A DNA stretch of 64,000 nt from Cohnella hashimotonis. GTDB taxonomy: Bacteria; Bacillota; Bacilli; Paenibacillales; Paenibacillaceae. The stretch covers positions 3,472,001-3,536,000 of the forward strand of contig NZ_JAGRPV010000001.1 of assembly GCF_030014955.1 (NCBI RefSeq). Direction: 5' to 3'. The notes beneath the pieces are model-generated. The model did not search any database, had not been told where the DNA came from, and saw only the letters and a list, made by a program, of their open reading frames with translations. This document shows, piece after piece, positions 23,895-31,853 of the stretch (within the stretch, counting starts at the first letter, position 1; the number at the start of each line of letters is the position of its first letter). Made by a program: the position numbers and the translations under genes.

Positions 23895-24270
23895 CTCGAA
23901 TCGACTCTCCTTCGCCCTGCTCGGATTCGCCCCGGAAGGAGGAGATGCGGTCGACCAGATTGTCGCGAATGCGCGTCAGCTGCGCGATCTGCGCTTCGAT
24001 GTCCGACAGCTTGCTCTCGTATACCGGCAGCACCTCGGTGCAGAACGTCTCCGGCCGGCTGAGCACGCAGTTCAAAAAGCCCGCGATCTGCTCCGTGGTC
24101 AGTCCCAGCTGCAAATAAAATCGGATCGTTCGCACCTGCTCCTCGGCCAGCGGCGAAAATTCGCGGTAGCCGTTCGACTCGCGCAGCGGCGCGATCAGCC
24201 CCTGCGCTTCATAATAACGCAGGGACCGGATGCTCGCGCCCGTCCTGCGCGACAGCTCGCCGATTTTCAT
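23872..24270 (-). CDS. MerR family transcriptional regulator
   Basis: A 132-residue regulator with an N-terminal MerR winged helix (MKIGELSRRTGASIRSLRYYEAQGLI, GYREFSPLAEEQVRTI) and a long coiled coil (YESKLSDIEAQIAQLTRIRDNLVDRI). Two cysteines lie in FLNCVLSRPETFCTEV, between the DNA-binding part and the coiled coil. They could be a thiol or metal sensor; this is inference from position. ATG at 24270 with AGGAGG 8 bp upstream. It is the first gene of an overlapping pair with thioredoxin, a common arrangement for redox-linked autoregulation. Confidence 0.88.
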   Translation of the reverse strand: MKIGELSRRTGASIRSLRYYEAQGLIAPLRESNGYREFSPLAEEQVRTIRFYLQLGLTTEQIAGFLNCVLSRPETFCTEVLPVYESKLSDIEAQIAQLTRIRDNLVDRISSFRGESEQGEGESIRDEGSERH

Positions 24271-24351
24271 CAAGACCGCCTCCTTCCTTCCCGGCTTGCT
24301 CCAGCATACACCCTGCCATTAATGTCAGGGTCAAGCGGCAACACGGCGAGA

Positions 24352-25689
24352 TCAGTCGCGTTCGTAAATGGACCCCGAGCGACTGGCGAAAAACTCGGCA
24401 TAAACCTTTTCCGCATAGGCGTCCGTCATGCCCGACAAATAATCCGCCACTAGGCGCTCCCATTGCCATCGTCCTCTGTGCTGCTCAAAGCTCTCGTGCC
24501 AGTCCGGCGGAATGATCAGCTTGCCCGTCTCGTATTCCTTGAAGCTGCTCCACAGCCTGCGTATCATGACCTCGCTGCGCTTGTGCAGCCGCTGTACGCG
24601 GAAATCCTTGATCAGCGTCACCCAGGCGAGCTTCTTCAATATCTCCATCGTCCGCAGCAGCTCAATGTCCTGCGCGCCGTCGCGAATAAACGTCACTTGT
24701 TTCCAACCCTTTGCCGGATCGTCCAAAATGCCGACCTGATTGGCGAACTTACGCACCCAGCGCGCCTTCATCTCGCGTCTCGCCCGGGAAGGCTCGCCCC
24801 CGCAGTCGATGTAAATCTGCTCCCACTGCTCCAGGTAACCGCTCAGTACCTTGCGTACCATCGACGGCAGATCGATCTGCTCCCAGTTCATGCTGTGATT
24901 GCCGGGATCGTCCTTGATTTCCTGAATAAGCGCCGCCACGATGCGCTCGTCCTCGAAAAGCGTGCGGCTCATCGGTATTTTGCCTGCGCGGATACCGTCC
25001 TCCAGATCGTGCGTCGAATAGGCGATATCGTCGCATAAGTCCATGAGCTGGGCTTCGAGCGTCGCGCAGCCTTCGGGCATGCCCCACAGGTCGCGCAGAT
25101 AGCGGATGCCTTCCCATTCCATATGATAGACGCCCTTCAGACGTCCGGGTTCGTCGAGATTGTACGGGTATTTATTGATGCCGAGCAGCACCGATGCGCT
25201 TAGATCGAGTCCGCTGTCGCTGCCGGCTCGCTTTTCGAGGAACATCAGAATCCGGAAATTTTGCGCGTTCCCCTCGTATTTAAGTCCGAACTCCTCCGTC
25301 AGCAAGTCGTTCAGCACCTCTTCGCCCTTGTGGCCGAACGGCGGATGTCCGAGATCGTGCGCGAGCGCAGCCACCTCGACGACCTCGGGATCGATCATAA
25401 GTCCGGGATGCTCTCTTCTGCTCAGCAACTCGTACTGCTTGCCAAGACGGCGGGCCACCTCGCGAGCGATCTGCGACACTTCGATGGAATGCGTCAGACG
25501 CGTTCGGTAATAGTCCCCGCTGCCCGCGCCGAACACTTGCGATTTGCCCTGCAGTCGCCTGAACGACGGAGATTGAATAAGCCGCGCGTAATCCTTTTCG
25601 TATTCGTCGCGGTCATCGCCGGAATGTATGTTTTCGGTATCGAACAGTCTCATTTTACGGAGATTCGTTTGTCCTTTTTGCAGGGTCAT
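24352..25689 (-). CDS. dgt: dGTPase-like HD-domain triphosphohydrolase
   Basis: A 445-residue deoxyguanosinetriphosphate triphosphohydrolase homologue (dGTP to deoxyguanosine and triphosphate). HD-domain metal ligands are visible in TRLTHSIEVSQIA (His) and ALAHDLGHPPFGHKGE (His-Asp and a further His), with a later DLCDDIAYSTHDLEDG Asp. The C-terminal segment belongs to the dGTPase-type extension. Many family members accept several dNTPs. ATG at 25689 behind GAGGAG. Monocistronic, divergent from the VTT-domain gene. Confidence 0.88.
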   Translation of the reverse strand: MTLQKGQTNLRKMRLFDTENIHSGDDRDEYEKDYARLIQSPSFRRLQGKSQVFGAGSGDYYRTRLTHSIEVSQIAREVARRLGKQYELLSRREHPGLMIDPEVVEVAALAHDLGHPPFGHKGEEVLNDLLTEEFGLKYEGNAQNFRILMFLEKRAGSDSGLDLSASVLLGINKYPYNLDEPGRLKGVYHMEWEGIRYLRDLWGMPEGCATLEAQLMDLCDDIAYSTHDLEDGIRAGKIPMSRTLFEDERIVAALIQEIKDDPGNHSMNWEQIDLPSMVRKVLSGYLEQWEQIYIDCGGEPSRARREMKARWVRKFANQVGILDDPAKGWKQVTFIRDGAQDIELLRTMEILKKLAWVTLIKDFRVQRLHKRSEVMIRRLWSSFKEYETGKLIIPPDWHESFEQHRGRWQWERLVADYLSGMTDAYAEKVYAEFFASRSGSIYERD

Positions 25690-25945
25690 CGGTCACTTGC
25701 TCCTCTACGGTCTGAACGGCTGATCTTGGTCCAACCGGCGTTGATATTGGGATATAGTATATGCGCCAACTGCAGATGAAGCAAGCCCGATGTAAGCTTT
25801 GCGACAGCTTGTCTGCCGGATCGGAGGCTGTTGCGGACAGATGTCGGTATGCGGTAGTCTGATTAAAGCGAATATCGGTGAAAGAAAGCCGGAGGACAGC
25901 GCGATAGGGAGTAATAACGGCGTTTCGGCGGCGAAAGGTGCAGCT

Positions 25946-26482
25946 ATGAAAAAAATCGGATGGGCAATCGTCATATACGGCCTTATCGTATGGGGATTTT
26001 GGCTATACAAGGATGAGCTGCTCGCCTGGATGCAGAGCGGCTCCGGATCGTTGTGGACGATGCTGCTGCTGGCGGTGGCGCTCGCATTGTTTCCCGTTTT
26101 GCCATACAAGCTATTCATCGCTCTCGCCGCTTACGCTTACGGCGCGCCGGGAGGCGCGCTCATCAGCTGGTTCGGCGCGACCGTTGCGGCATTGCTTATG
26201 TATTTCTATGCGCGACTGTTCCTCGCGGACGCCGCGGAAGGCTGGCTGAACCGCAGTCCGAGGCTGAAGGCGTTCGCCGATCGGCTGGGCCGGCGGCCGT
26301 TCTGGTTCGTTTTTGCGGCACGGCTCGTGCCGTTTCTGCCGCAGCCGCTCGTGAACCTGTACGCGGCAGCAGCCGGCATCCGGCCGCTGCCCTATATCGC
26401 CGGCACCGCGCTCGGCAAGCTGCCGATGATGGCCGTCTATGCGTTCGCGGGGGAGAAGCTGCTGGGTTACTTATTGGGCTAA
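25946..26482 (+). CDS. VTT-domain (TVP38/TMEM64-like) membrane protein
   Basis: A 178-residue polytopic protein and the second VTT-type protein in the window. An N-terminal helix (IGWAIVIYGLIVWGFWLY) is followed by LFPVLPYKLFIALAAYAYG and an FVFAARLVPFLPQPLVNLYAAAAGI segment. The latter carries the conserved Arg and Pro residues of the re-entrant loop, and TALGKLPMMAVYAFAG closes the domain. Probably a lipid or isoprenoid-phosphate transporter or scramblase; unproven. ATG at 25946 follows AAAGGTG; the open frame to 25799 has no ribosome site. A repeat array and a long hairpin lie downstream. Confidence 0.8.
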   Translation: MKKIGWAIVIYGLIVWGFWLYKDELLAWMQSGSGSLWTMLLLAVALALFPVLPYKLFIALAAYAYGAPGGALISWFGATVAALLMYFYARLFLADAAEGWLNRSPRLKAFADRLGRRPFWFVFAARLVPFLPQPLVNLYAAAAGIRPLPYIAGTALGKLPMMAVYAFAGEKLLGYLLG

Positions 26483-26549
26483 CTTAGTCCGACTAGGCGA
26501 GAGAAACGGCATGGAGTTTTGGACTTGGCGCGGGGATTTGTTTTGTGAT

Positions 26550-26721
26550 ACGGGATTGTTCTCGATCAGGAACAAACATCGATGAGCGGCGATCGGGCGT
26601 TGCGTTTGTTCTTGGCTAGGAACAAAGCGCGGCGGGCGGTAGTCAGGCGACCGGAATTGTTCTCTGCTAGGAACAAAGCACGGGCGATGCCGGGCTGCAT
26701 CCGGAATTGATACTGGATGTT
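26550..26721. repeat. Degenerate 50-51 bp repeat array with TTTGTTC/GAACAAA palindromes
   Basis: Three palindromes, TTGTTC-N8-GAACAA, occur at 26556-26575, 26605-26626 and 26657-26676, spaced 50 and 51 bp. A decayed fourth (GGAATTGATACTGGATG) lies another period on. The arms and the CTAG(G) part of the loops are conserved (GATCAGG, GGCTAGG, TGCTAGG), while the spacers are GC-rich and variable. The array lies in the 3' flank of the VTT gene with no ORF. Confidence 0.7.
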
Positions 26722-26725
26722 TCAA

Positions 26726-26779
26726 TTTCCCGCAAGAAAAGGACGAAGCATAGGCGCTTCGTCCTTTTCTTGCGGGAAA
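26726..26779. terminator. Very long perfect hairpin, 24-bp stem
   Basis: TTTCCCGCAAGAAAAGGACG plus AAGC (26726-26749) is perfectly complementary to 26756-26779, with the 6-nt loop ATAGGC. It lies between the convergent VTT gene (after the repeat array) and the GntR gene, 7 bp past the GntR stop. It probably terminates both, although no separate long U-tract follows. Confidence 0.75.
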
Positions 26780-26786
26780 TGCAGTC

Positions 26787-27518
26787 TCACAGATGTCGCA
26801 GCAGCATTCGCTCCACATGCGCAAGATGCTCGTTCATCCGCAGCGATGCCGCCAGCGGCTCCTGTTCCGCCACGGCGTCGAGGATCGCCGAGTGTTCCTC
26901 GAACAGCCGGCGCGCGACGGAGCGGTTCGCGTACAGCTCGACCCGGCGGATATCGCGGATCGCCCGTTCCATCTGGCCCGTGATGGACGCGAACAGCGAG
27001 ATCATGATCTCGTTGCGCGTCGCTTTGGCGAGCAGCAGATGAAATTTGAGATCGGTCCTCTCTCCTTCGATATCGTCGCCGATGGCGGCCTCCATCTCGA
27101 CCTGAAGTGCGCGCAGCGCGGCCAGGTCCTCTGCCGTGCGCTTCGACGCAGCGATCGAGGCGATCGATACTTCAAGCGTCTGCCGCACCTCGAGCAGCTC
27201 GAGCAGTGTCTTGCGGTCGTCCCGTAAGGACAACAGCTCGGGAGGCTCGAGACCGGCCGCGCCCATTGGCGAAGTTCCGGGCGACGGAGCGGCTGCGACC
27301 CTGCAGCCGCCGCCCTGGCGGATGTCGATGAGCCCCATCGCCTTCAGGGCGCTGAGCGCTTCGCGCGTCGTCGACCGACCGACGCCGAACTGCTCGGAGA
27401 TCTCCCGCGTCGACGGAAGCTTGTCTCCGGGCCTTAGCCGTCCGTCCTCGATCTGGCGGCGAATCTGCATCGCGATTTCTTCGTAATGGTTGCGTTTGGT
27501 CAGTCGCTTCGCTTCGAT
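26787..27518 (-). CDS. FadR-type GntR regulator of the lactate locus (LutR-like)
   Basis: A GntR-family regulator with an N-terminal winged helix (DKLPSTREISEQFGVGRSTTREALSALKAMGLIDIRQGGG) and a C-terminal FadR/FCD all-helical ligand domain (LKFHLLLAKATRNEIMISLF). The first ATG (27470) would cut the protein inside helix 1. Upstream in frame, the sequence encodes IEAKRLTKRNHYEEIA, a normal GntR N-terminus, with no ATG, GTG or TTG. An ATC codon at 27518 lies 8 bp after a perfect AAGGAGG. I therefore annotate a noncanonical ATC start (243 residues); 227 residues result if ATG is used. It lies directly after lutC and probably represses lutABC in the absence of lactate. Confidence 0.8.
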   Translation of the reverse strand: MEAKRLTKRNHYEEIAMQIRRQIEDGRLRPGDKLPSTREISEQFGVGRSTTREALSALKAMGLIDIRQGGGCRVAAAPSPGTSPMGAAGLEPPELLSLRDDRKTLLELLEVRQTLEVSIASIAASKRTAEDLAALRALQVEMEAAIGDDIEGERTDLKFHLLLAKATRNEIMISLFASITGQMERAIRDIRRVELYANRSVARRLFEEHSAILDAVAEQEPLAASLRMNEHLAHVERMLLRHL

Positions 27519-27546
27519 CGGTCTCGCCTCCTTGAACAGCTTCGCT

Positions 27547-28308
27547 TTAGCCGACGATTACTGCGTAGACGACGCCGGGACCATGCACGCCGATCGTCAG
27601 GTCGTTCTCGATGTCCGAGGACCGGCTCGGCCCCGTGATGAAATGAACGCCGGCCGGCAGCGCTTCGCGCCCGCCCTCGTCCATCGGGATAAGCGCTTCG
27701 CCGAGCCTGGTGCCGAGCCGTTCGACCGGAATCAAGATGAACAACACGGTCGGCAGCAGCGAAACCGAACGGCCCTTATTCGCCGCCGAACGGACGACAA
27801 CCGTGCCTGTATAGGCAAGCGCCTGATCGGCGATGACGACGCCGATATCCGCTTCGGCCGCCCGCGCTTTCCAGGCGACATCGTCATCCGCGTTCCAGAC
27901 CGACACCTCGGCTTCCGGCACGGATGCCTCCAGGTCGAGCTTCGCCAGCTCGGCCTGGTCCTGCCGCACGATGATGCGCGCGCTAAGCTCCTGCGCCCGC
28001 TCGGCGATAAAGCGGCCGGCTTCGGCCAGATCCTTCGCGCGCGTAGTATGCCCGCCGACGCTCCGCCAGTTCGCTTCGAAGCGTTCGACGCGTTCCTCCG
28101 GCGTCCAGTCGAACGCCCGCCAGAAATCCGGCGCGCCCCGCACCGGCTGCACCGGCTTCGATGTCGTCCGCGGATGGCGAAGCCTCGCGGCGATGCCGTT
28201 CATGAACGTCTCCTGCTTGGCCCGGGAGGCGCGCTCCATTTCCGCCAGCCAAGCCGCGTGCTCTGCTTCTCCGCCTGCCAAACCCGCCTGCCGCTTAATG
28301 TCCGCCAT
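27547..28308 (-). CDS. lutC: Lactate utilization protein LutC
   Basis: A 253-residue LUD-domain protein, third subunit of the LutABC L-lactate oxidation complex. Family motifs include DIGVVIADQALAYTGTVVV, LPTVLFILIPVERL, and the C-terminal GPSRSSDIENDLTIGVHGP, a strongly conserved LutC/YkgG block. ATG at 28308 is preferred because AAGGAGG lies 8 bp upstream; a GTG seven codons earlier is too close to another site. It overlaps lutB by 14 bp, so coupling is likely. The GntR gene follows within 30 bp. Confidence 0.92.
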   Translation of the reverse strand: MADIKRQAGLAGGEAEHAAWLAEMERASRAKQETFMNGIAARLRHPRTTSKPVQPVRGAPDFWRAFDWTPEERVERFEANWRSVGGHTTRAKDLAEAGRFIAERAQELSARIIVRQDQAELAKLDLEASVPEAEVSVWNADDDVAWKARAAEADIGVVIADQALAYTGTVVVRSAANKGRSVSLLPTVLFILIPVERLGTRLGEALIPMDEGGREALPAGVHFITGPSRSSDIENDLTIGVHGPGVVYAVIVG

Positions 28309-29812
28309 GTCCGCCGCCTCCTTGTCCACGCTCCTTGACGATCTGTTCCATTCTGCGTTTCATGTCCGGCGCCATCTGCGGCCGGTTGGCGTCTACCTCG
28401 CGGTCGAGCTTCTCCCAGCGGTCGCGGAAAGAGCGTCTTGGCAGGCTCGGCGTCACCCGGTAGCTGTTCCAGCCCTTCAATGGCCCCAGCTTCGTGCGGA
28501 TCTCTCCGCCGCGGACGACGAGGCGCTGGCCGATCTTGCCGATCGCGAGCGCCGCCTTCATCGCCGCGCTCGAGCCGGTCAGTGCGGCAAAGCCCTTCAT
28601 GCCAGCCGTCTCGATCGTCTTGCCATTGCCTGTCTCCACCTTGCGGCGTCGCAAGTAGATAAGCATCTCGTGCAGCGGAATTTTGACCGGGCACGCCTCG
28701 TAGCAGGCGCCGCACAGGCTCGACGCATTGGCGATGTCGTCCCACTCGGCGACGTTTTTGTTGAGCGCAGGCGTGAGCACCGCGCCGATCGGGCCGCTGT
28801 ACGTGCTGCCGTAGGCATGACCGCCGATATGCCGGTACACAGGGCAGGCGTTCAGGCAGGCCCCGCAGCGAATGCAGTTGAGCAGCTCCTGGAACTCGGG
28901 ATCGCCAAGCTGCAGCGAACGCCCGTTGTCGACGATGATGATGTGCATCTCCTCGGGACCGTCCGCGTCGGCCGTCCGCTTGGGACCGGTAATCGCCGAC
29001 ATGTACATCGTCAGCTTCTGGCCGGTCGCGGAGCGCGGCAGCAGCGTCGCCATCACCTCGAGATCCTCGAACGAAGGAATGATGCGTTCCATGCCCATCA
29101 GCGTGATCTGCGTCTTCGGTACCGTCGTGACCATGCGCGCGTTGCCTTCGTTTTCGAAGAGCACCATCGAACCGGTCTCCGCGATCGCAAAGTTGCAGCC
29201 GGTCATTCCGATGTCCGCCTCGAGAAATTTCTCGCGCAGCTTCTTGCGCACGAAACCCGCGAGCACCGTCGTATCCGCCTCCAGCTTTTCGCCCGCCACC
29301 TCGGAGAGCAGATCGGCGATCTGGTACCGGTTTTTGTGAATCGCCGGGATCACGATGTGGGAGGGCATCTCGCCCGCCAGCTGGATGATGTACTCGCCAA
29401 GGTCGGTCTCGATCGCCTCGACGCCGATCTGCTCGAGCGCGTGATTCAGGTGCAGCTCCTCGGATACCATCGACTTCGACTTGACAACCGTCTTGGCCGC
29501 CTTGCGCTGCGCGATGTCCATGGCGATGGCGACCGCGTCCTCGCCCTTGTCGGCGAAGTGCACATGAACGCCGTTCGCCCGCGCGTTCTCGACGAACAAG
29601 TTCAAATAATAGTCGAGATGGGCGATCGTATGCAGCCGGATTTGCCGCCCCCGCTCCCGCCATTCATCCCAATTCCCATGCTCCGCCGAGGCATTTTTTT
29701 TCCCGTTGCGAAGCCGCTCGGTCGTGAACTTGACCGCCTTGACGAGAAACTCGTCGTTCAGCGCCAGATTCGCCCGCTCCTTGACCGTCGCTTTGCTTTT
29801 TTGCGCGCTCAT
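28295..29812 (-). CDS. lutB: Lactate utilization iron-sulfur protein LutB
   Basis: A 505-residue subunit with an N-terminal LUD domain (about 70-300; VKSKSMVSEELHLNHALE, GCNFAIAETGSMVLFENEGN) and two [4Fe-4S] binding clusters, CIRCGACLNACPVYRHIGG and CGACYEACPVKIPLHEML. It passes electrons from lactate oxidation together with LutA. Length and order match Bacillus LutB. ATG at 29812 overlaps the lutA stop by 4 bp. The tail is Gly/His-rich (GQGGGGHGGH). Confidence 0.95.
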   Translation of the reverse strand: MSAQKSKATVKERANLALNDEFLVKAVKFTTERLRNGKKNASAEHGNWDEWRERGRQIRLHTIAHLDYYLNLFVENARANGVHVHFADKGEDAVAIAMDIAQRKAAKTVVKSKSMVSEELHLNHALEQIGVEAIETDLGEYIIQLAGEMPSHIVIPAIHKNRYQIADLLSEVAGEKLEADTTVLAGFVRKKLREKFLEADIGMTGCNFAIAETGSMVLFENEGNARMVTTVPKTQITLMGMERIIPSFEDLEVMATLLPRSATGQKLTMYMSAITGPKRTADADGPEEMHIIIVDNGRSLQLGDPEFQELLNCIRCGACLNACPVYRHIGGHAYGSTYSGPIGAVLTPALNKNVAEWDDIANASSLCGACYEACPVKIPLHEMLIYLRRRKVETGNGKTIETAGMKGFAALTGSSAAMKAALAIGKIGQRLVVRGGEIRTKLGPLKGWNSYRVTPSLPRRSFRDRWEKLDREVDANRPQMAPDMKRRMEQIVKERGQGGGGHGGH

Positions 29813-30537
29813 GCCAGACCCGCTCCTTCCGCCAGCACCTCTGCCAGGTGCATGACCCGCACTTGTTCGCCGCGATAACGCAGGTTGCCCGCGATGTTCA
29901 TGAGGCAGGCCATGTCGAGTCCGACCAGCACCTCCGCCTCGGTTTCCTTAACATGATCGACCTTCTCCGACACCATTGCCCCGGAAATGTCCGCCATTTT
30001 GACCGCAAACGTGCCCCCGAACCCGCAGCAGTCCTCCGCGAACGGCAGCGGCACGAACTCGAGACCGCGTACGTTCGACATGAGCGCCATCGGCTCGTTT
30101 TTGACGCCGAGCAGCCGCGTGCCGTGGCAGGACGGATGATAGGTCACCTTGTGCGGGAAATGCGCCCCGACGTCCGTCACGCCGAGCACGTTGACAAGAA
30201 ACTGGGTGAATTCGTACGACTTGTCTCTAAGTCGCTCCGCCCGCGCGAGCTGGACCGGATCCGATTCGAACAGCTTCGGATAATGATGGATCATGCCCGT
30301 GCAGGAGCCGGACGGCGAGATGACGAAGTCGCTGTCTTCGAACGCGTCGAGAATCGTCTTGGCGCTGGCGCGCGCCTCCTGCCAATAGCCGCTGTTGAAG
30401 GCGGGCTGGCCGCAGCAGGTCTGCAGCCGGGGGAATTCGAGCGACACGCCGTACTGCGCGAGCACCCGGACCATCGCCTCGCCGACGCGCGGATAGATGG
30501 CGTCTCCGAGACAGGTGATGAACAAAGAGACCTTCAT
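29809..30537 (-). CDS. lutA: Lactate utilization protein LutA (CCG domains)
   Basis: A 242-residue protein with two CCG (heterodisulfide-reductase-type) cysteine domains: LQTCCGQPAFNSGY and EDCCGFGGTFAVK, plus CLGD and SCHGTRL cysteines that bind a noncubane iron-sulfur cluster. It is the first gene of lutABC, which lets cells grow on L-lactate. ATG at 30537 with GGAGGTG upstream is chosen over the longer open frame. A palindromic GntR-type operator lies 41 bp upstream. Confidence 0.95.
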   Translation of the reverse strand: MKVSLFITCLGDAIYPRVGEAMVRVLAQYGVSLEFPRLQTCCGQPAFNSGYWQEARASAKTILDAFEDSDFVISPSGSCTGMIHHYPKLFESDPVQLARAERLRDKSYEFTQFLVNVLGVTDVGAHFPHKVTYHPSCHGTRLLGVKNEPMALMSNVRGLEFVPLPFAEDCCGFGGTFAVKMADISGAMVSEKVDHVKETEAEVLVGLDMACLMNIAGNLRYRGEQVRVMHLAEVLAEGAGLA

Positions 30538-30577
30538 ATGCGTGACACCTCCGCGTTTTCGATTAGAATATGTCAGG

Positions 30578-30588
30578 TTGTCAGACAA
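30578..30588 (-). promoter_or_regulatory. FadR-type GntR operator upstream of lutA
   Basis: TTGTCAGACAA fits the FadR-subfamily consensus TNGTNNNACNA exactly and is palindromic around its central base. On the minus strand the same bases could act as the -35 element of the lutA promoter, so binding of the LutR-like protein would block RNA polymerase. Confidence 0.65.
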
Positions 30589-30604
30589 GTTGATGACAGG
30601 AAAA

Positions 30605-30622
30605 GCGCAGACGAGTCTGCGC
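30605..30622. promoter_or_regulatory. Perfect 8-bp inverted repeat upstream of the lut promoter
   Basis: GCGCAGAC-GA-GTCTGCGC forms a compact hairpin 17 bp beyond the GntR operator. It could be a second operator or a small terminator; no U-tract is strong enough to decide. Confidence 0.45.
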
Positions 30623-30720
30623 CATAAAACGGGCAAGACAAATGATAGATCATCGTGCGAGCTGCGCTTGTTGTGCTTGTTGCGCTTGGTTGCGCGAAGT
30701 ACTCGGCAAACCCTTCAGCC

Positions 30721-30905
30721 AATAACTGCAAATGTACATTTATCGGTGATGCGATTCGGTCGGCCGGATGGATACCTGCAATTATACAGCTAAATCGAAA
30801 ATGATGAGCAAAAACTGCCCTCTTTTCTCAAACTAGATGTATTTTTGCAGTTATCTATCCAAAAACGAGTCGTTTATCTAAAAATAAATGTAAAATTGCA
30901 GTTAC
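30721..30905. repeat. AT-rich degenerate 50-51 bp repeat array with inverted units
   Basis: Two forward units carry CTGCAA...TACA...TA (CTGCA at 30726 and 30776, 50 bp apart). Two opposite-strand units carry ATGTA...TTGCAGTTA (ATGTA at 30837 and 30888, 51 bp apart). The outer arms (TAACTGCAAATGTACATTTA and AAATGTAAAATTGCAGTTA) are near complements. The array fills the region between the lut and rha loci, which otherwise has no gene (30623-31053). Confidence 0.55.
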
Positions 30906-31053
30906 TACTCGGAAGATTACAACAATCGGCATGCGCTTGCAGCTGCATCAATCACTCATGGATCGCGATTAATGATGCTTGAATCGCCATGAACATGCTC
31001 TCTCCGACGTTCGGCGCCCTCCGCTTGCATACGGCACGGCCCCGCACAGAACG

Positions 31054-31824
31054 CTAGGCGATGCTCACGGCGATGCCGCGGGACTCGAGCTCGCGCACGA
31101 TCTCGCCCGGCAAGCGCTTGTCTGTGACGATCCGGTCGACCTCGGCCAAGTCGGACACGTGCGTGAATGCCTGCACGCCGAATTTACTCGAATCGGCCAG
31201 CACGTGCACGCTATCGGCCATGCCGATCATCTTGTGCTTGATGCGCGCCTGCAGCTCGTTGGACTCGCTGATCCCCCGCTCGAGGTGGACGCCCTTGCAC
31301 GAGAGGAACAGCTTGTCAACGTGATAGGCGTCGAGCGAGCGCTCGGCGAGCGGTCCGACGTACGACAGCGACCTGCGCGCGAGCTGACCGCCCGTCGAGA
31401 TGACCTCGATCTTCTCCTTGCCGGAAAGCTCGAGCGCGACCTTGATCGAGTTGGTCAGCACGGTGAGCGGGATATCCGGCATCTCCCGCGCCATGTACCA
31501 TGCCGTGGAGCTCGCGTCCAGCAAGATCCGGTCCTTGGGCGAGATGAGCTTGATCGCCTCGATGGCGATGCGCCGCTTGTCGTCCGCGCGGATGATCTCC
31601 CGCTCGGAGTAAGGCGTCTCGGGCTGCGCCTGCACGTCCAGATCTTTGACGCTTACGGCGCCGCCGTGCGACCGCCGCAGCCGCCCGGCCTGCTCCAGCC
31701 GGTCGAGATCGCGGCGAATCGTCTCCTCGGTGACGCCGCATTGCTCGGACAGCTCGGACACGCGGATGCTGCCGCGTTCGTTAACGAGCTCCACGATTTT
31801 TTCATAACGTTCCGCGACGAGCAT
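31054..31824 (-). CDS. DeoR family repressor, likely rhamnose regulator
   Basis: A 256-residue DeoR/GlpR protein. The N-terminal HTH is RVSELSEQCGVTEETIRRDLDRLEQAGRLRRSHGGA. The C-terminal sugar-phosphate-sensing domain contains ILLDASSTAWYMA, LTVLTNSIKV and VISTGGQLARRSLSYVGP. It is the last gene of the rhamnose operon, as with Bacillus RhaR (YulB), and probably responds to L-rhamnulose-1-phosphate. ATG at 31824 with GGAGGACG; 29 bp after rhaB. Ten-base direct repeats at the operon promoter are candidate operators. Confidence 0.88.
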   Translation of the reverse strand: MLVAERYEKIVELVNERGSIRVSELSEQCGVTEETIRRDLDRLEQAGRLRRSHGGAVSVKDLDVQAQPETPYSEREIIRADDKRRIAIEAIKLISPKDRILLDASSTAWYMAREMPDIPLTVLTNSIKVALELSGKEKIEVISTGGQLARRSLSYVGPLAERSLDAYHVDKLFLSCKGVHLERGISESNELQARIKHKMIGMADSVHVLADSSKFGVQAFTHVSDLAEVDRIVTDKRLPGEIVRELESRGIAVSIA

Positions 31825-31853
31825 TCGGCGTCCTCCTTTCCTCTATCCTACTT

